This document shows, piece by piece, positions 32,323 through 43,404 of a DNA stretch of 64,000 nucleotides (positions are counted from its first letter, which is position 1; every line of letters begins with the position of its first letter). The translations under genes and the position numbers were made by a program. The notes below the pieces were generated by a model. It worked only from the letters and a program-made list of their open reading frames with translations, was not told where the DNA came from and made no database searches. Source of the stretch: Psococerastis gibbosa (Eukaryota > Arthropoda > Insecta > Psocodea > Psocidae); contig OZ020486.1 of assembly GCA_963971405.1 (NCBI GenBank), positions 19,491,419 through 19,555,418 of the forward strand, read 5' to 3'.

Positions 32323-33088
32323 CTGTAGAGCATCCGTTCCTGACGATCAGCTTCTGTGTATATCCGTGCATACATGAGTATCATGATAAATCCTGGTGCC
32401 CAAAATGACACCGTACTAGAAATAACAGCATACGGCTTATTAACACTAAATCCGCAAACATCAGGATGTAAACGACGGTATCGAAGATGTTCCTCTGTTG
32501 TGTACCACTCCATGAAAATCGGTAGGAACGATACCAGTGCGGGCGAACACCACACCACACCCAGCATTATTCCCAACTTTTTGTGCGTCATTATCAAAGG
32601 GTAGTCTAACGGCTGAACTATAGCGTAATAACGATCAACACTTATACAACACAGATGCAGAATACTAACAGTGGAGAAATACACATCTAAACTATTCCAG
32701 ACGTCGCACATAAAGTACCCGAACAACCAAGAGCCATTGGTGAGTTCGACACTAGCGTTGAAACACATAGCGCCCAGCGCAACGAGCATGTCCGCGAGCG
32801 CGAGGGAAACCACAAAGTAATTGGTAATGACACGCAGCTTGCGGTGTCGCATGACGGAGACGATGACGAGGAGGTTCCCGAAGAGGGCGGCGATGATGAT
32901 GAAGCCCATGATGCTGCATTTGACTGCGACCACCAAGAAGATACCCCACGGAGTCGCATCCCCACTGCTGAAGCTCCCATTTTGCGTTACACCAAAGTCG
33001 GAAAAGTTGAATGCATCTTCGGATAGCATTGCGTTTGCACCGTCACATTATATTCATCCACTACGCAGCTGTTCACTCTGAGTAAATC
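32323..33088 (-). CDS. OctbetaR: Beta-type octopamine receptor, first coding exon (TM1-TM5)
   Basis: Coding starts at the ATG at 33029; an in-frame TAA just upstream rules out an earlier start in this exon. The exon gives residues 1-235 and two bases of codon 236. It holds the extracellular N terminus (NFS and NGS glycosylation sequons), TM1 with Asn52 in [13 protein letters not shown]2 with Asp80, Cys108, TM3 with amine-binding Asp115 in [10 protein letters not shown], the DRY box 132-134, TM4 with Trp160, ECL2 with WYTTEEH and Cys192, and TM5 with Ser204/205/208 and Pro212. Motifs such as [20 protein letters not shown] and [14 protein letters not shown] are characteristic of beta octopamine receptors, which respond to octopamine through Gs and cAMP at the plasma membrane. 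The 3' end is CTCTACAG|GTAAG. The 5' boundary (acceptor TGTCTTGCAG before 33088) implies at least one upstream 5' UTR exon. Beta-1/2/3 subtype is not resolved. Confidence 0.95.
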
Positions 33089-33480
33089 CTGCAAGACAGA
33101 GAATCAACTATGAGTAATGTTGTATACTGTATAATCTTCGAGGAAGCTGGATTTGTTATACAGGCTTACAGTAATAATGCAACAAAAATAAATATTAGGT
33201 CGGAAACTGGTGATCTGGCACGTATGCACGATGATACAGGTCTTATTACTTCGTCATATTATACGTCATATTATCTAATCTGTGAACCTAAGTAGTATGC
33301 AATGCATCTGCTGACAATAAACAAGCAGCAAACACTAATTGTCTTGACTTTGCGTCAAGACAAAGAAGATTATTGACATTTTTAGGCTGAGTTGTAGCTT
33401 GTAGTTGTATGATTTGTGACTTAAAATGCGCACCGTATATACTTCATAGTCTCCTTAGTATCTTTGTAAAACTTGCTGTC

Positions 33481-33683
33481 ACTCATTGTGAAAAAATTAC
33501 TTTTTAAAGTTTTATGTTAAAAATTAAATTAAAAAAAAACAACCGGTTTCGGCTCATGGCATCGTAAAGTGTAACCTGTACTGTACTGTTTTCTTACACG
33601 TGACAATAGCGTGAGCTGAAACCGGTTGAGTTTTTATTTTATTTTAAATAACGCAAAACAAAGTAATTTTTTTCACAATGAGT
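33481..33683. mobile_element. Palindromic MITE, 203 bp, AACCGGTTTCGGCTC core
   Basis: The inverted ends ACTCATTGTGAAAAAATTAC and the reverse of TTTCACAATGAGT enclose AT-rich arms and an inner inverted pair CAACCGGTTTCGGCTCA / GAGCTGAAACCGGTTG. It lies about 390 bp upstream of the receptor's first coding exon. No target duplication was identified. Confidence 0.8.
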
Positions 33684-33689
33684 ACGTAC

Positions 33690-34150
33690 CGTAAACTTAA
33701 ATGCAATGAAGTAGTCCCAATTGACTCATGTCAAGGAATGGGGAGTGTGTGAATAAAATGAGTTTCTATTCATTGAATTCCATACTACTCGTTGAGCTCT
33801 AAAGGGTTTTTGAATTTTTACAATACCGAGTGAGCTGTAATTCTTGGAATAAAATTTCAAGGCGATGCAATGGAAGAATTCAGTTCAATGGTGACTTATA
33901 CTATAGAAACAAATTTAAGTTTAATGCTATAAGTATTCATACATTATAGGCTACACTATAATGGGAAAGAAATGTAGATTGAAGAATTGGCTCTTAAAAT
34001 GCTGGTCTTTGACCTGCCAGGTACTACGTGGCTAAAATGCCCAGCAGAGATGGGTGTAGGCTGAGCAATATAGAACCTGTATTCATGATGTTTACAATTT
34101 TTGAACTTCAGAGAAACATTTCCTTTTAGTAAGGACGATTCATTATTATC
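33690..34150. other. No gene recognised
   Basis: Upstream (5') side of the receptor exon; no exon or repeat could be assigned. Confidence 0.4.
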
Positions 34151-34165
34151 TTATGATGCACCTAT

Positions 34166-34314
34166 CATGGCCGTGCCCAGGGGGGTGGTCCAGGGGCTCC
34201 CCCCCCCGAAATAAATTTTTGTATGTAAACCAGTATGGATTGAGAAGAATTTATCCATTAATTAATTAATAATAAATTACGTAAAAATCAAAACCTGGGC
34301 ACGGCCTCGCCTTG
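34166..34314. mobile_element. hAT-like MITE, copy 2 of the 3211-3379 family
   Basis: It shares GCCGTGCCCAGGGGG, AAATAAATTTTTGTATGTAA and AAAACCTGGGCACGGCC with 3211-3379. It is flanked by a perfect 8-bp repeat GCACCTAT (34158-34165 and 34315-34322). The right end carries 5 extra bases relative to copy 1. Its target site is unrelated to that of copy 1, so the two copies are independent insertions. Confidence 0.88.
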
Positions 34315-34595
34315 GCACCTATTATACTTATACTTTACTTACACTTACTTTACTTATACTTATAATATTATGTACCTATATATCGCTACTTCGGAAGAAA
34401 AAGACCCAACTCAAAAATTGTCGATTTTGACTTAATTTAACGCTAAATAAAAATATTAGTTAAAAAATATATTTTGCGTTAATGTAGTGTGTATATTTTC
34501 CGCGCAAGGGCAGGTGTGTCGTTTTCTATTTGGCGGGAACCGTCAGCTAGCCTGATTCATTATTAGAAAATAATTTAACTTTAATTTCTGTAAAT

Positions 34596-34940
34596 TGATA
34601 AATTTAGAGTTGTACCTATTGCAAACGCTGAACACCTACGGTACCAATATATGTGTTTGAAAAGCCATGTGATTGGAGGCGTGTCGTAACTCAACACGGG
34701 TACCTGGCCCGTAACCAGGATTTTATTTCGGGGGGGGGGGGGAATGATATCCCATGCTATGTGGTGAAATGTCGCACACCTGGAAAGTCCTATTCTATCC
34801 AATGCAAAGCCAAAACATTGGGGGTGGGTTCAGCTCCCTGGTTACTAACCTACAAAAGCAAGACAGGCGACTGGAGGGGTCAAATGGATACATTCATTGA
34901 ATTGTTTTTATGGGATTAATCATATTTAAAAAAATATAAA
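34596..34940 (-). repeat. Dispersed repeat family A, copy 3, interrupted
   Basis: Reversed, it matches family A at GGCGTGTCGTAACTC (34678-34692) and at GGATACATTCATTGAATTG (34886-34904). A CCCGTAACCAGGATTTTATT plus G-run segment (about 34708-34742), a hAT-like end of the 28779 type, lies between the two matching parts. Confidence 0.5.
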
Positions 34941-34944
34941 ATAA

Positions 34945-35525
34945 AATAAAAACAAAATAAACTTAGGGTTGACAAATTTTTGTGAAAATGTTTGAACTGT
35001 TTCTGGCGACGGTCCGACAGTGAACCTTGGAAGGGTGGAGCCGTAACCTTTAATAAATCACGCAGTCATTTACATCTTAGACGTTAAACAGGATTCAACA
35101 CTCCCATCATTTATATTGTCCTTGTTTTGAGTAAGTGTTTTGAGTAAGTGGGCTTCCTATGCCACCACCAGTACTATAACCCCTCCACCTAAAATTCGTC
35201 TTCAGAAGGTGTACGATGGCTTTAAAAAAAGTAACTTATTCAGTGGCAAAAACGTTTTAATTAGGCTATATAATAAATAAATAATTTCCAAATACAAAAA
35301 GCTACTAAAAATGGTTTTATTAACATATTTTCAATTCCCAGAATAAGTTATTTTTAACGCCTAAGTACGCTTGCCGTGTGCATTCAAAGTTGAAACTTAA
35401 ATCAATTTACAATAGTTCATTATTGTATCTGCACCAATTATTATACATAGAAAATTAATGAGCCTTTGGTTAAAAGTTAAGAAGAGCACAGAGCTGAATC
35501 AGTCATGGTGCAACTAATTAAAAAA
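34945..35525. other. No gene recognised
   Basis: AT-rich; nothing assigned. Confidence 0.4.
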
Positions 35526-35529
35526 TAAT

Positions 35530-36482
35530 AAGAACCAGCCCGAGTTTACTCGAACATGCTTTCCAATTTATCAAAATTAGTAGATAGAGAAAATGAGTAA
35601 TTTCATGGTATATAATTTTCCTATGGTTAAATTTCCGAAATCTCGGGGGGGGGGGGGGGGGGTCCACCTGACGTCACTGCAGGTGAGGTAAATTCTATTT
35701 TTTATTATCATTAACACACAGCAATACTGGCAGGGCCCGCAATGCGTTTGAATGCGAATTTTCTATCATTTTTTCAAAAAAACATTTTTTTGTACAAAAC
35801 CAAATACTTTTCTGGGAAGCAACCTGTCCGATTTCGTTACTCAATTTAACACCTAAAACATACCTGAAGGTAGAAATCATCGATAGAAAGGTTTCGCAGA
35901 AAAATTATTTTTTAGTCATTTTTAATTAAAATTTAGTTATTTTTATTTTTTTTACCCCCAGAAGTAAGCTGTCAAGGGGCAAGCGACCCCCCGCATTTTA
36001 TTAACATTAATAACAACTACAATATATGTGAATTTAAAAGAAATCGTTGTAGCCGTTTTTGGGAAATAATTTTTTTAGACGTTTTTTTGGAGTTTTTTGA
36101 GAATAAAACCGCCCCAAATTGAGTTAGCCCCAAATAAAAAAAAAATGTTTCGAGGCATGATTTTTGTGAACCTACATGCCGAATTTCATCAAAATCGACC
36201 GAGTAGTTTGCCCGGAAATCGACTCACAGACAGACAGACAGACATACAGACAGACAGACATACAGACAGACATACAGACAGACAGACAGACATACAGACA
36301 GACAGACAGACATACAGACAGACAGACATACAGACAGAGCGACAGACAGACATTTCGTAAAATGTTTAAATGTTTTTTTGGGTTTCTGGGACCTTAGAAC
36401 GTGTAAATCCGTTGAAATCTCGGAATCGAAAATTTCGACCGTCAGAAAGCTTTCCTTATACTACGTATAAATTGGAAAGCAA
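35530..36482 (+). mobile_element. TGCTTTCC-end element, copy 2
   Basis: Full-length family member from AGAACCAGCCCGAGTTTACT to AATTGGAAAGCAA. The G-run after AATCTC is about 19 bases, and the CAGA/CATACAGA microsatellite (36229-36352) is the longest in the window. The repeat length makes a spurious ORF of QTDR units; no protein is implied. Confidence 0.88.
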
Positions 36483-36489
36483 TAACATA

Positions 36490-38100
36490 ATGACAAAATA
36501 TGTCGGGCTCTAAATCTTAAGACTGTTACGGTACTAAGGACACACAGACGATGCAGTGCTATGATTCGCTGAGAAATTTGTCAAGCGAGCAAATGGGCTG
36601 CTGCTAAACCCAGACTCTAGTTAAATATGAGTTTGGGTTGTTGGGCGGTGAAGGTGATGAATTTCACTGTTTATTAGTTTTTCTTCCCGATTACAGTTGA
36701 GGTTCACCCAAAACTTGAGTGAATTAGAATAAGTGACCTCCTAGGTCTTGCAGGCGCGTTCCTCATTATTATATTATTCGATCAGAGCGGGGTTCACCAA
36801 TACGGAGGCGTGATTTGGGCCAATCAAACCCGCCTACATAATTTAGGTAGGCTACTTTAAGCTTCAGGCGCAAAGCTTCAAATGAGAGTTCATTCAATTG
36901 TCAATACTTTAAAAAAAATTCCGTCTTCCATATTTTATTTTCCAGTTCGGACCATCTCCAGAAAATACCAATACACAAAGGGAAGAGTATCCGCAGGAAT
37001 TAATTCATCAAATGGGAAATTAGGTCATTATGATCAGTCAATCAGAAACTCTAGCTGGGAAAATATAACAGGTCAGAGAAAATAAAAGACGAAAATGATA
37101 TCCTAACTTTCTGCTTAAATATGAAGCCGTCAGTTGTAAGGGACAGGTCATAAATCAGAAAGTGGCGAAAGCGATCACGGGAGAAGGCCACAACCTCTTT
37201 GTTGGAACCGTTTCCACCCCCTGCCCCTTCATACTCATAATATCTCAGCCCCCTACATCCTTTCCGAGTACCCTGTAGGGGCTCCCCAAGCCCGGCACAA
37301 CACTGCTCATCTCGGGAGCATGCATGACCGAATGTCAAAGTAGAAAGTTGACACCTCTCATTTTAGGAATTTTAACTATGCTCCCTTCATTTTCTTCTCT
37401 TTTTTACTAATTTTTGCTGTTTATTTAAGCGTTAATGTTACAACGTTCTTTGTTTAGCGAAGGTCTCGCTTAACTAAGTGGGCTGCTTTGTTTCTTTTTC
37501 AGCAATGAGAGGAACGTATATATAATGCATACACCCTGTGTAATGTATTATGTTCAAAAGGGTATCTTGTGGTTTTTTTTCTCGTTAATAGTATCTTCAG
37601 TTCAGGACTTGGTCAAATGAAAATGCGTCAGTGACAGCTTGGAAAATGGAAGATGAGAGAGGTGATGCGAAAGGCTAAAGCTCACCCCGAGCTGTACCGT
37701 TGGGAAAAACAGACTTTACTCAATGCAGTAAAGTTTGCAGTAGTATGCCTACTGGAAGTTGTACCCCTGAATATTGTAGTTATCCAGTGTTCACATAAGT
37801 AAGTACTTACTCTTATTAACTACTGTTATTAATTCTCCCTCTTCTTAATGTAAGTGGATATGTGTACCACCTACCCGCTGCTACTTTTCTGATCAGCAGC
37901 AGTAAGTAAGGGTACTGTATATAAAACATATTTAATATGTTATACCGTCCGTGGTTAATTAAAATTAGAATTTTCCGCTTATTTCGGTGTGGTACCTAAC
38001 CGAATTTTCCCCTTCCATCATTGCACATTTAAACAGCATTTTTTTAAACATATTAATTTAGCTAAGGCTACTTTAAGATACATTTTATTACATATTCTTC
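36490..38100. other. No gene recognised
   Basis: A GC-richer patch at 37150-37330 has a 95-codon minus-strand frame without recognisable features. Otherwise nothing could be assigned. Confidence 0.35.
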
Positions 38101-38104
38101 ATAA

Positions 38105-38262
38105 GTCTTCGAGTCCCACACTTGTTATATTTTCTGGCCATGCTTCGGAGCGTATGTAAAGCAGGTGGTCCCGGGCTTTCCTAGTTGAGTGTAAGAGAGG
38201 GCTTTTAGGTTGGCTTAGTAATAAAACAAAAAGCCAATATTTATTTATTTATTTATTTAACC
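38105..38262 (+). mobile_element. tRNA-derived SINE, copy C (5' truncated)
   Basis: It begins inside the B-box (TTCGAGTCCCACACTTG), then GGCCATGCTTCGGAG, GTGGTCCCGGGCTTTCCTAG, TTGGCTTAGTAATAAAAC and an (ATTT)n tail. Confidence 0.75.
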
Positions 38263-38269
38263 GGGAGCG

Positions 38270-39155
38270 CTCTGGACAACAAGGTTGCTCAGAGACCGTC
38301 TAAAATAGTTTGCCTACCTTTCTACGGCTTTTGGTCGATCTTGTCAAGAAATCGGTCCATCCCTGTTCAGTTCCTGAAGTATACATACAGGAAAAAGATG
38401 CATGAAAACTTGAAAAGGGCTATCTCTGCCCCCTTGAACTAGTGCTGTTATTTAGTAAACAGCAAAAAGTAAGCAGTAAGCAATAAATAAGGAAAATAAT
38501 TAATGGTGCGTATTTATAGGAGGAAAGTTAAAGACGACTTAATATAGAGAGACCGCTAAACTAACAAGCTTGCCAATTAGGAGGATATACTGTGTACACT
38601 GTACATCAGAAAATAAAGCAAAACAAAATAATTTAGTTGGCTTATAAAGCTGAAAATGTTTTAGTTCGCGGAATGGTCAGACCTTTTTTGAGATGGGAAA
38701 TAGGACTTTGATACAGGCGTAGCGGTACAATACCGTACACATAATCAAATTTTTAATTTTAAAGGGAAATGTATATCTTTTGGTATAATATACCCCAAGC
38801 TGTTTAGCAACAGAAATTTGAATCAACACACGCCACGCTTTTAATGCCGTTTTAGAAGGATTTAGAATGGGATTCATAACATCATTACGGTGGATTTTCA
38901 CAGACACAATTAGAATAGGCTCTTGTTTCATGTTTCTAAAATCTTTTAAAACTCTACAACTCGATCGCATTTGCATTTTAACGTTATTGCAATGCAAGAT
39001 AGGTACAGTATTCACCTAGTTTGTGGAAACACAGTGTTTCTGGTTGGTAATCTGGACTCTCAGCGACCTGCAGTCTAACCCATATGAACACTGTGCATCC
39101 AATTCACTGATGGGAGTTGGTAATTTTGTTAGGCGGTTGCTGATATTGTCAGACC
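38270..39155. other. No gene recognised
   Basis: A 112-codon minus-strand frame (38677-39015) shows no domain I recognise and is probably chance. Confidence 0.35.
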
Positions 39156-39162
39156 GGATTCT

Positions 39163-39560
39163 CCCACCAGGATTCTCTTGAAAGGGTTCTCTAGCCAGGA
39201 TTCACTCACCAGGATTCTCTCGACAGGATTATCCCGACAGGATTCTCTTGATAGGATTCTCTAGACAGGATTCTCTAGACAGGGATCTCCCGCCAGGATT
39301 CTCTCACCTGGGTTCACTCCACAGGATTCTCTTGCCATGATTCTCCCGCCAGAATTCTCTTGAAAGGATTCTCTCACCAGGGTTCTAGACAGGATTCTCT
39401 CGCCAGGATTGTCTCGATAGGGATTCTCCCGCCAGGATTCTCTCGACAGGATTCTCTCGACAGGATTCTCTTAAAAGGGTTCTCTCGACAGGATTCTCGC
39501 GCCTGGATTCTCCTGATAGGATTTTTTTGACAGGATTCTCGACAGGATTCTCTTGCCACA
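39163..39560. repeat. 14-bp minisatellite, about 30 units
   Basis: Tandem copies of CAGGATTCTCTCGA with many point variants (CGAC/CGCC/TGAA/TAGA) fill about 400 bp. A 67-codon frame across it is a by-product of the repeat. Unit length drifts to 13-17 bp at the edges. Confidence 0.9.
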
Positions 39561-39599
39561 ATTCTCAGGAAAATCATCTCAACAGAGTCTCCCCTGAGG

Positions 39600-40565
39600 G
39601 ATAATAGTAATCATATAGTAGGTAGCGTAAGTGTAGTAGCAATACTGTAGGGATAAAATAGGCCAAAAGAGGATACGATACGCTTCTTGCCGACCACAAT
39701 TAAATAATTATACGCTAGATAACATTTTTGAATAATCCATGTGTACATTTACGTTACATAAGTTCATACTTTATAAGGAAGAGGATTTGTGATAATTGAA
39801 GTAGGTAACATCAAAATGGCACAAACAGCGCCCTATGTCAAGGAAGAATCCTATAAGGTTGCCAATATTATTTCCGACAGGAAGAATAGCTTGTTACATA
39901 AATTGGAAAAACTCCTGGTACGAAGCCAAAATGTTTCTGACGCTTGTGCAGGTAGAGAAATCACCAAGGTCGGATAGTTTTTGCTGACAAGACTTATGGA
40001 ATTTTTTTACTGGATTTCATCTTTGGGCAACGCTATTCGTTTTAGCCAAATCACTCTTCGCAACCCTTCCGCTGTTCAGGAATTGTGTACCTTGGCTTCT
40101 ACCAGGTTTGGGCACTTGGGCAGATTGTCTGCATTTATCACTGCTTCGTTGATGCGCGTACAATTAGTGGAAGCAATGGGAAATGAGGAAAATTGAAATT
40201 ACGGACACGACATGAGTCTGTGATAGGCGATACGAAGTATGTCGGGATCGATATAGCGTTTTGACAACTTATAAGCAGATTTCTGAAAAATGATGAGTTC
40301 AATAAATAAGTAAATTTGAGAAGTACTTAATTAATGGACATAGTTTCACATTTTTTATCAATGTCTAATGGATGGCCTACACACAGTACGTTACTTTCCG
40401 AGTAAAAATAAATTTAAGTGCGGTTTATATCTTACTTCACATTGTGTTGAGCAGGGGTCTTTAACACGGGTATTCTCACTCGAAATCCACCTGAGCTGTA
40501 AGTTAGTCTTGACACAGATTATGGTATGGTTCCAAATTCCAGGTTAGAGCAAGTACCATAATAGT
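39600..40565. other. No gene recognised
   Basis: Two short plus-strand frames (39789-39977 and 39981-40196) lack known motifs. Confidence 0.35.
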
Positions 40566-40569
40566 ACAA

Positions 40570-40785
40570 ATAATGACTTTTTGTTCTATTACTAAGCCAA
40601 CCTCGCGGAGTTAGGGCTATAAAGCCCTCTCTTACACTCACCTAGGAAAGCCCGGGACCGCCTGCTTTACTTGCCCTCCGAAGCATGGCCAGAAAATGTA
40701 ACTAGTGTAGGACTCGAACCAACAACCTTTCGGATGAAAGTCAGAGTCCGTTCCAGTACTCTACATGTCCTGATATAGTATAATC
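40570..40785 (-). mobile_element. tRNA-derived SINE, copy D (best preserved)
   Basis: On the minus strand it runs from GACATGTAGAGTACTGG (degenerate A-box) through GGTTGTTGGTTCGAGTCC (B-box GGTTCGAGTCC), GGCCATGCTTCGGAGGGC, GGTCCCGGGCTTTCC and AACTCCGCGAGGTTGGC to AGTAATAGAACAAAAAGTCA. Length is about 215 bp. The tRNA-like head and non-tRNA body make this a Pol III SINE. Confidence 0.85.
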
Positions 40786-41129
40786 AGGCATGTGTCAATT
40801 ATTTTTCAATTAAAAGAAAATGGTAAAAGTAGTACACAAATGGGTTGATGCTCGTATGTTGCTTAAGCTGTTAAGAAACAATTTTTCATTTGAAATAATG
40901 CCGTTTCGCATTCCTATATGGTGACTGGTGAACCTTGATATTTATGCCATCCAGTGTTTCTTTCAGGCAATTTTCAATAATTTTTCAGTACCTTTTCAAT
41001 AACCACCCAGAATGTCAGCAGGTTTTTTATTGCATTGTATGTTGGCATAGAATAATATTTACTGATGTTTAGTTATTGCAACTAAAATTTATTAATTATT
41101 ATTCGCTTATCTTAGTTTTAAATTTTTTT

Positions 41130-41295
41130 AGTTTCAAGGTTTAGTTTTTAGTTTCTAGTTTTAGCTATTAGCTATATTAAAAGGGGGCCCAGCACAGGCT
41201 CGCCCTAAAGGGTCCCCTCCTACTGTTATTATACTTATAAAATAATTGTAAATCGATATTGTGAAGGAAATAAAAAGTTACTTCACTTTACTTTA
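41130..41295 (+). repeat. Non-LTR retrotransposon 3' tail
   Basis: AAAGGGGGCCCAGCACAGG followed by AAAGGGTCCCCTCC and an A/T-rich end (GGAAATAAAAAGTTACTTC) matches the 3' tail of the LINE at 29063-30385 and the motif at 4751-4764. No coding part remains. Confidence 0.65.
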
Positions 41296-41689
41296 CCAGG
41301 CGAGGCAAGCCATTTTGGTGATTCACAACAAAAAAATACAATAAAATAATATTCTTATTTATTATTTCAGTAATCGCTATGGAGAATTTTTCTTATTAAG
41401 TGAATCCGTCGTTGCTTTTTCAGACTTTAGTGGTCAACTACAGTCTCCAGCCTTATTGAAAGATTTTGCCAGATTGGATTGAATTGGAATTTTTCCAATT
41501 TCATTTTATTTCCTTGTCATTTCCAGGGGGGGGGGGGGTCATCCACTGTTTCCAGGTGACACACTGTCCCTCCTGGATAAACCTGAATGAAACAAGGATT
41601 CGATTAAAGAAATATTTGGAATGTGTATGTTGAAATATACTATTTGATCTGCATACACTTTCCAATTTTTCTTAAACCCATATTATTAT

Positions 41690-41955
41690 TTTTTATTTAT
41701 TTATTTATTATTAATCCAATATTACAATTTTTACAATTTTACAATAAATTTTTAAAATAAAATGACTATAAAATGATGCATGATTTTAGAATATTTTTTA
41801 CAATTTTTACAATAAAATGACAATAAAATGATATATGATTTTAGAATATTGTAAAATTTCCACCCTAAAACGGGTCTAGCCCATAGGGAAGTGACAAAAA
41901 ACTGTAAAAATTTTATTTTGGAAATAAATTTTGATTGATTGATTGATTGATATAC
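41690..41955 (+). repeat. Second type of LINE-like 3' tail, ending (GATT)n
   Basis: It carries a duplicated unit of about 66 bp (AAAATGAC..ATAAAATGAT..GATTTTAGAATATT) and then CGGGTCTAGCCCATAGGGAAG. It ends TTGATTGATTGATTGATTGA, a simple-repeat tail of the kind that terminates many CR1-like LINEs. Confidence 0.5.
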
Positions 41956-42273
41956 CGCAAGGCTTGAGTCAGCCCGTGGATCTAACATTGGAATAATATT
42001 TGAGTGTGCAATAGAGGGGACAAAACAAAACATGGACTTCCCAACATAAAACTACTGCGTACAGTTTTCCAATAAACACACAATATTTAATTCAAGCCTA
42101 AGCCTTATAGTGCAAGTTCATTTCCCACTACCATGGAAGAGTGAAAATACCCGTATATTCAGAGCCCTAGTGGTTAGCAAATGGAATGCAGCTGTACTCG
42201 AATATATTTCAAGTGCAAACAGAGGTAAATCGAACTACCCCAATGTACGTATTTTATAGGAATGCCACATCCC

Positions 42274-42456
42274 CAAGGGCGGATTTTAGGGGGGGGGGTC
42301 AGAGGGTCCGGACCCCCCCAAAATACATTAACTTACACTGGATAACAATGAGTTTACAGTGGGAATTAAAAATAATTATGCTTTTTTAATGATATAATCC
42401 ACTGAAACTGCCCGCTGACCCCCCCCCCCCTAAATTGGAGGCAAAATCCGCCCTTG
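42274..42456. mobile_element. hAT-like MITE, 183 bp
   Basis: The ends CAAGGGCGGATTTTAGGGGG and the reverse of GGCAAAATCCGCCCTTG are inverted. They are flanked by imperfect 8-bp repeats CACATCCC (42266-42273) and CATTTCCC (42457-42464). G- and C-runs sit just inside both ends. Confidence 0.85.
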
Positions 42457-42464
42457 CATTTCCC

Positions 42465-43195
42465 TCTGGGACAACTCGAATCGCCCCATTTGCAGTTGTT
42501 TCCCATTCCCATTTTGAAACTTAAGTTATTTTGATAACCGTTAAATTATAAATCATAAATAGATAAAGATTACTAATATAGCAAGGAAAAATTATTATAG
42601 ATCTCAACAAATCCAATCCAATGGATCGGTACAATTTTTTTGTTGTGAAAAATGAAGTTACCCTGATTTACACTCGGACGACAGTGCAGGGTCTCGAGGA
42701 CAGAGTAGTTTAATTTTAAAACTTAGACATTTCTTGGCTAAGTAACCAAAAAAGCAAAGTCGTTACGAAAAGGCAATTCAACCCCATCTTTTAATTGCCC
42801 CGTAATTATGAGCCCAGGGAAAGTGAACCCCCTCTTCCCCGCGTCCATGCAATTAAAGCAACCTTTTTTTGCATCTAACCATCATCTCGGTCCGTGGGGC
42901 AGCTCAGGTGTTTTCAACTTTAGGCAACCGCTCCTTCTTATATTGTCCATTCATTTAATAGTAATAAATAATAATAAAAACGACTAAAGTTTACGAGGTT
43001 TATGTGCTCAGTTTCAGCTTTTTTTAAATTAAATTAATAAATTTAAATTAATTTCAATTAATAGGTGTTACCTACCTGTATGTGCACTTAAGCCAATTGG
43101 GCCTATTGTGCCCATCAGTTTCAGCTTAAACTACTGTACATTTCCCACTTAATTTTTTTTTAAAATTAATAGATAATAGGCCTTTTTTTATGGTG
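42465..43195. other. No gene recognised
   Basis: AT-rich; nothing assigned. Confidence 0.4.
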
Positions 43196-43203
43196 CACAA
43201 CCA

Positions 43204-43375
43204 CTAGGGGTTGGTTTGCAGCAGCATGCTCCGGATCCTCCATTCCGTTCTGTCCTCGGCCAGCCTCTTTAGGTCCCTGTACGTCGTGCAGTTGAAATCT
43301 CTGAGCAGCTGGTCCAAGTACTCAGCACGCGGGCGGCCTATCGCGACATAACCATACATATGCTTAATTATAAAT
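43204..43375 (-). pseudogene. Non-LTR retrotransposon, C-terminal tail fragment
   Basis: The minus-strand frame reads GRPRAEYLDQLLRDFN, then TYRDLKRLAEDRTEWR, then RSMLLQTNP and a stop. The pattern 'GRPR...W/YLDQL...L..LA.DR..WR' is the very C terminus of many LINE polyproteins (RTE/CR1-like). Only about 50 codons remain; the upstream part is replaced by an (ATAAAT) simple repeat at 43371-43404. Confidence 0.7.
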
Positions 43376-43404
43376 ATAAATATAAATATAAATATAAATA
43401 TAAT
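43371..43404. repeat. (ATAAAT)n simple repeat
   Basis: About six tandem 6-bp units, visible directly. Confidence 0.9.

Noticed and set aside
32687..33026. Overlapping ORFs on both strands within the receptor exon
   Set aside because: Shadow frames of the GPCR coding exon.
36097..36397. Plus-strand ORFs made of QTDR repeats; similar ORFs at 55493-55705 and 58111-58518
   Set aside because: They are translations of the CAGA/CTGT microsatellite inside the TGCTTTCC-end repeat, not genes.
39374..39577. 67-codon minus-strand ORF rich in RESCRENP-like units
   Set aside because: By-product of the 14-bp minisatellite.
40570..40785. Possible functional tRNA
   Set aside because: The A-box is degenerate and the sequence continues into a shared non-tRNA body found in four other places, so it is a SINE.
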